Source: Yoonia maritima
GTDB taxonomy: Bacteria; Pseudomonadota; Alphaproteobacteria; Rhodobacterales; Rhodobacteraceae
NCBI RefSeq assembly: GCF_003003285.1
Contig: NZ_PVTP01000005.1
Coordinates: 238,496 to 302,495, forward strand
Direction of reading: 5' to 3'
DNA length: 64,000 nt
This document shows positions 63,984 through 64,000 of the stretch, in pieces. The notes under the pieces are model-generated. The model saw only the letters and a program-made list of their open reading frames with translations, did not search any database and had not been told where the DNA came from. The translations under genes and the position numbers were made by a program. Each line of letters begins with the position of its first letter. Position 1 is the stretch's first letter.

Positions 63984-64000
63984 CTATTGTGCCTCGCGGT

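Overview
The window looks like a chromosomal segment of a marine Rhodobacterales (roseobacter-type) alphaproteobacterium. The evidence is the gene types and their order: a fructose-type FrcBCA transporter, a hmuSTUV heme locus with its own exbB-exbD-tonB, a sulfoquinovose-type monooxygenase cluster, and an initiator tRNA of alphaproteobacterial form. No taxonomic marker is present, so the genus is not assigned.

Layout: 1-2.5 kb, end of a fructose-type ABC transporter operon (+). 3.0-6.1 kb, a compact operon of an FNT-family channel, a PP2C phosphatase/Ser-Thr kinase fusion and cyanase (+). 6.2-11.3 kb, a flavin/redox operon (-) of a DUF2271 protein, a PepSY-flavodoxin-reductase membrane protein, a secreted ankyrin protein and ApbE; its first two genes carry at least three single-base frameshifts. 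11.5-19.8 kb, a hydroxamate-siderophore-type uptake operon (-) with an ABC exporter, FhuC/B/D-like proteins, a TonB-dependent receptor and an AraC regulator. 20.0-36.0 kb, a nearly complete alginate-type exopolysaccharide operon (-), transcribed algD-alg8-alg44-algA-algG-algI-algJ-unknown-algX-algF-algK-like-algL-like. 36.2-39.6 kb, a NarL/LuxR-type regulator and a divergent large RTX beta-helix protein. 39.6-48.3 kb, heme uptake (hmuVUTS -; receptor, exbB, two exbD, tonB +). 48.3-58.7 kb, a sugar ABC transporter, flavin reductase, aldo-keto reductase, LLM monooxygenase, GntR regulator and Gfo/Idh/MocA enzyme that together fit sulfoquinovose monooxygenase (sulfo-SMO) catabolism, with a YeiH-type exporter at the operon end. 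58.7-62.9 kb, an AT-richer glycosyltransferase and membrane-protein operon (-). 63.1-64.0 kb, an IS3-family remnant and tRNA-fMet (-), which in this order usually closes an rRNA operon.

How the parts work together: the exbB/D-tonB genes can energise both the heme and the siderophore receptors. The alginate-type cluster retains the precursor dehydrogenase, the glycosyltransferase and all four acetylation components. By eye, however, its AlgG lacks the catalytic DPHD motif, its AlgL-like protein lacks the NNH motif, the isomerase half of AlgA and the PilZ domain of Alg44 look degenerate, and no AlgE porin is present. The simplest reading is an acetylated polymannuronate-like polymer rather than classical alginate, possibly handled outside the cell by the RTX beta-helix protein. 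This is the most interesting system in the window.

All family assignments were made by reading the translated sequence and comparing it with remembered family motifs. No searches were run.
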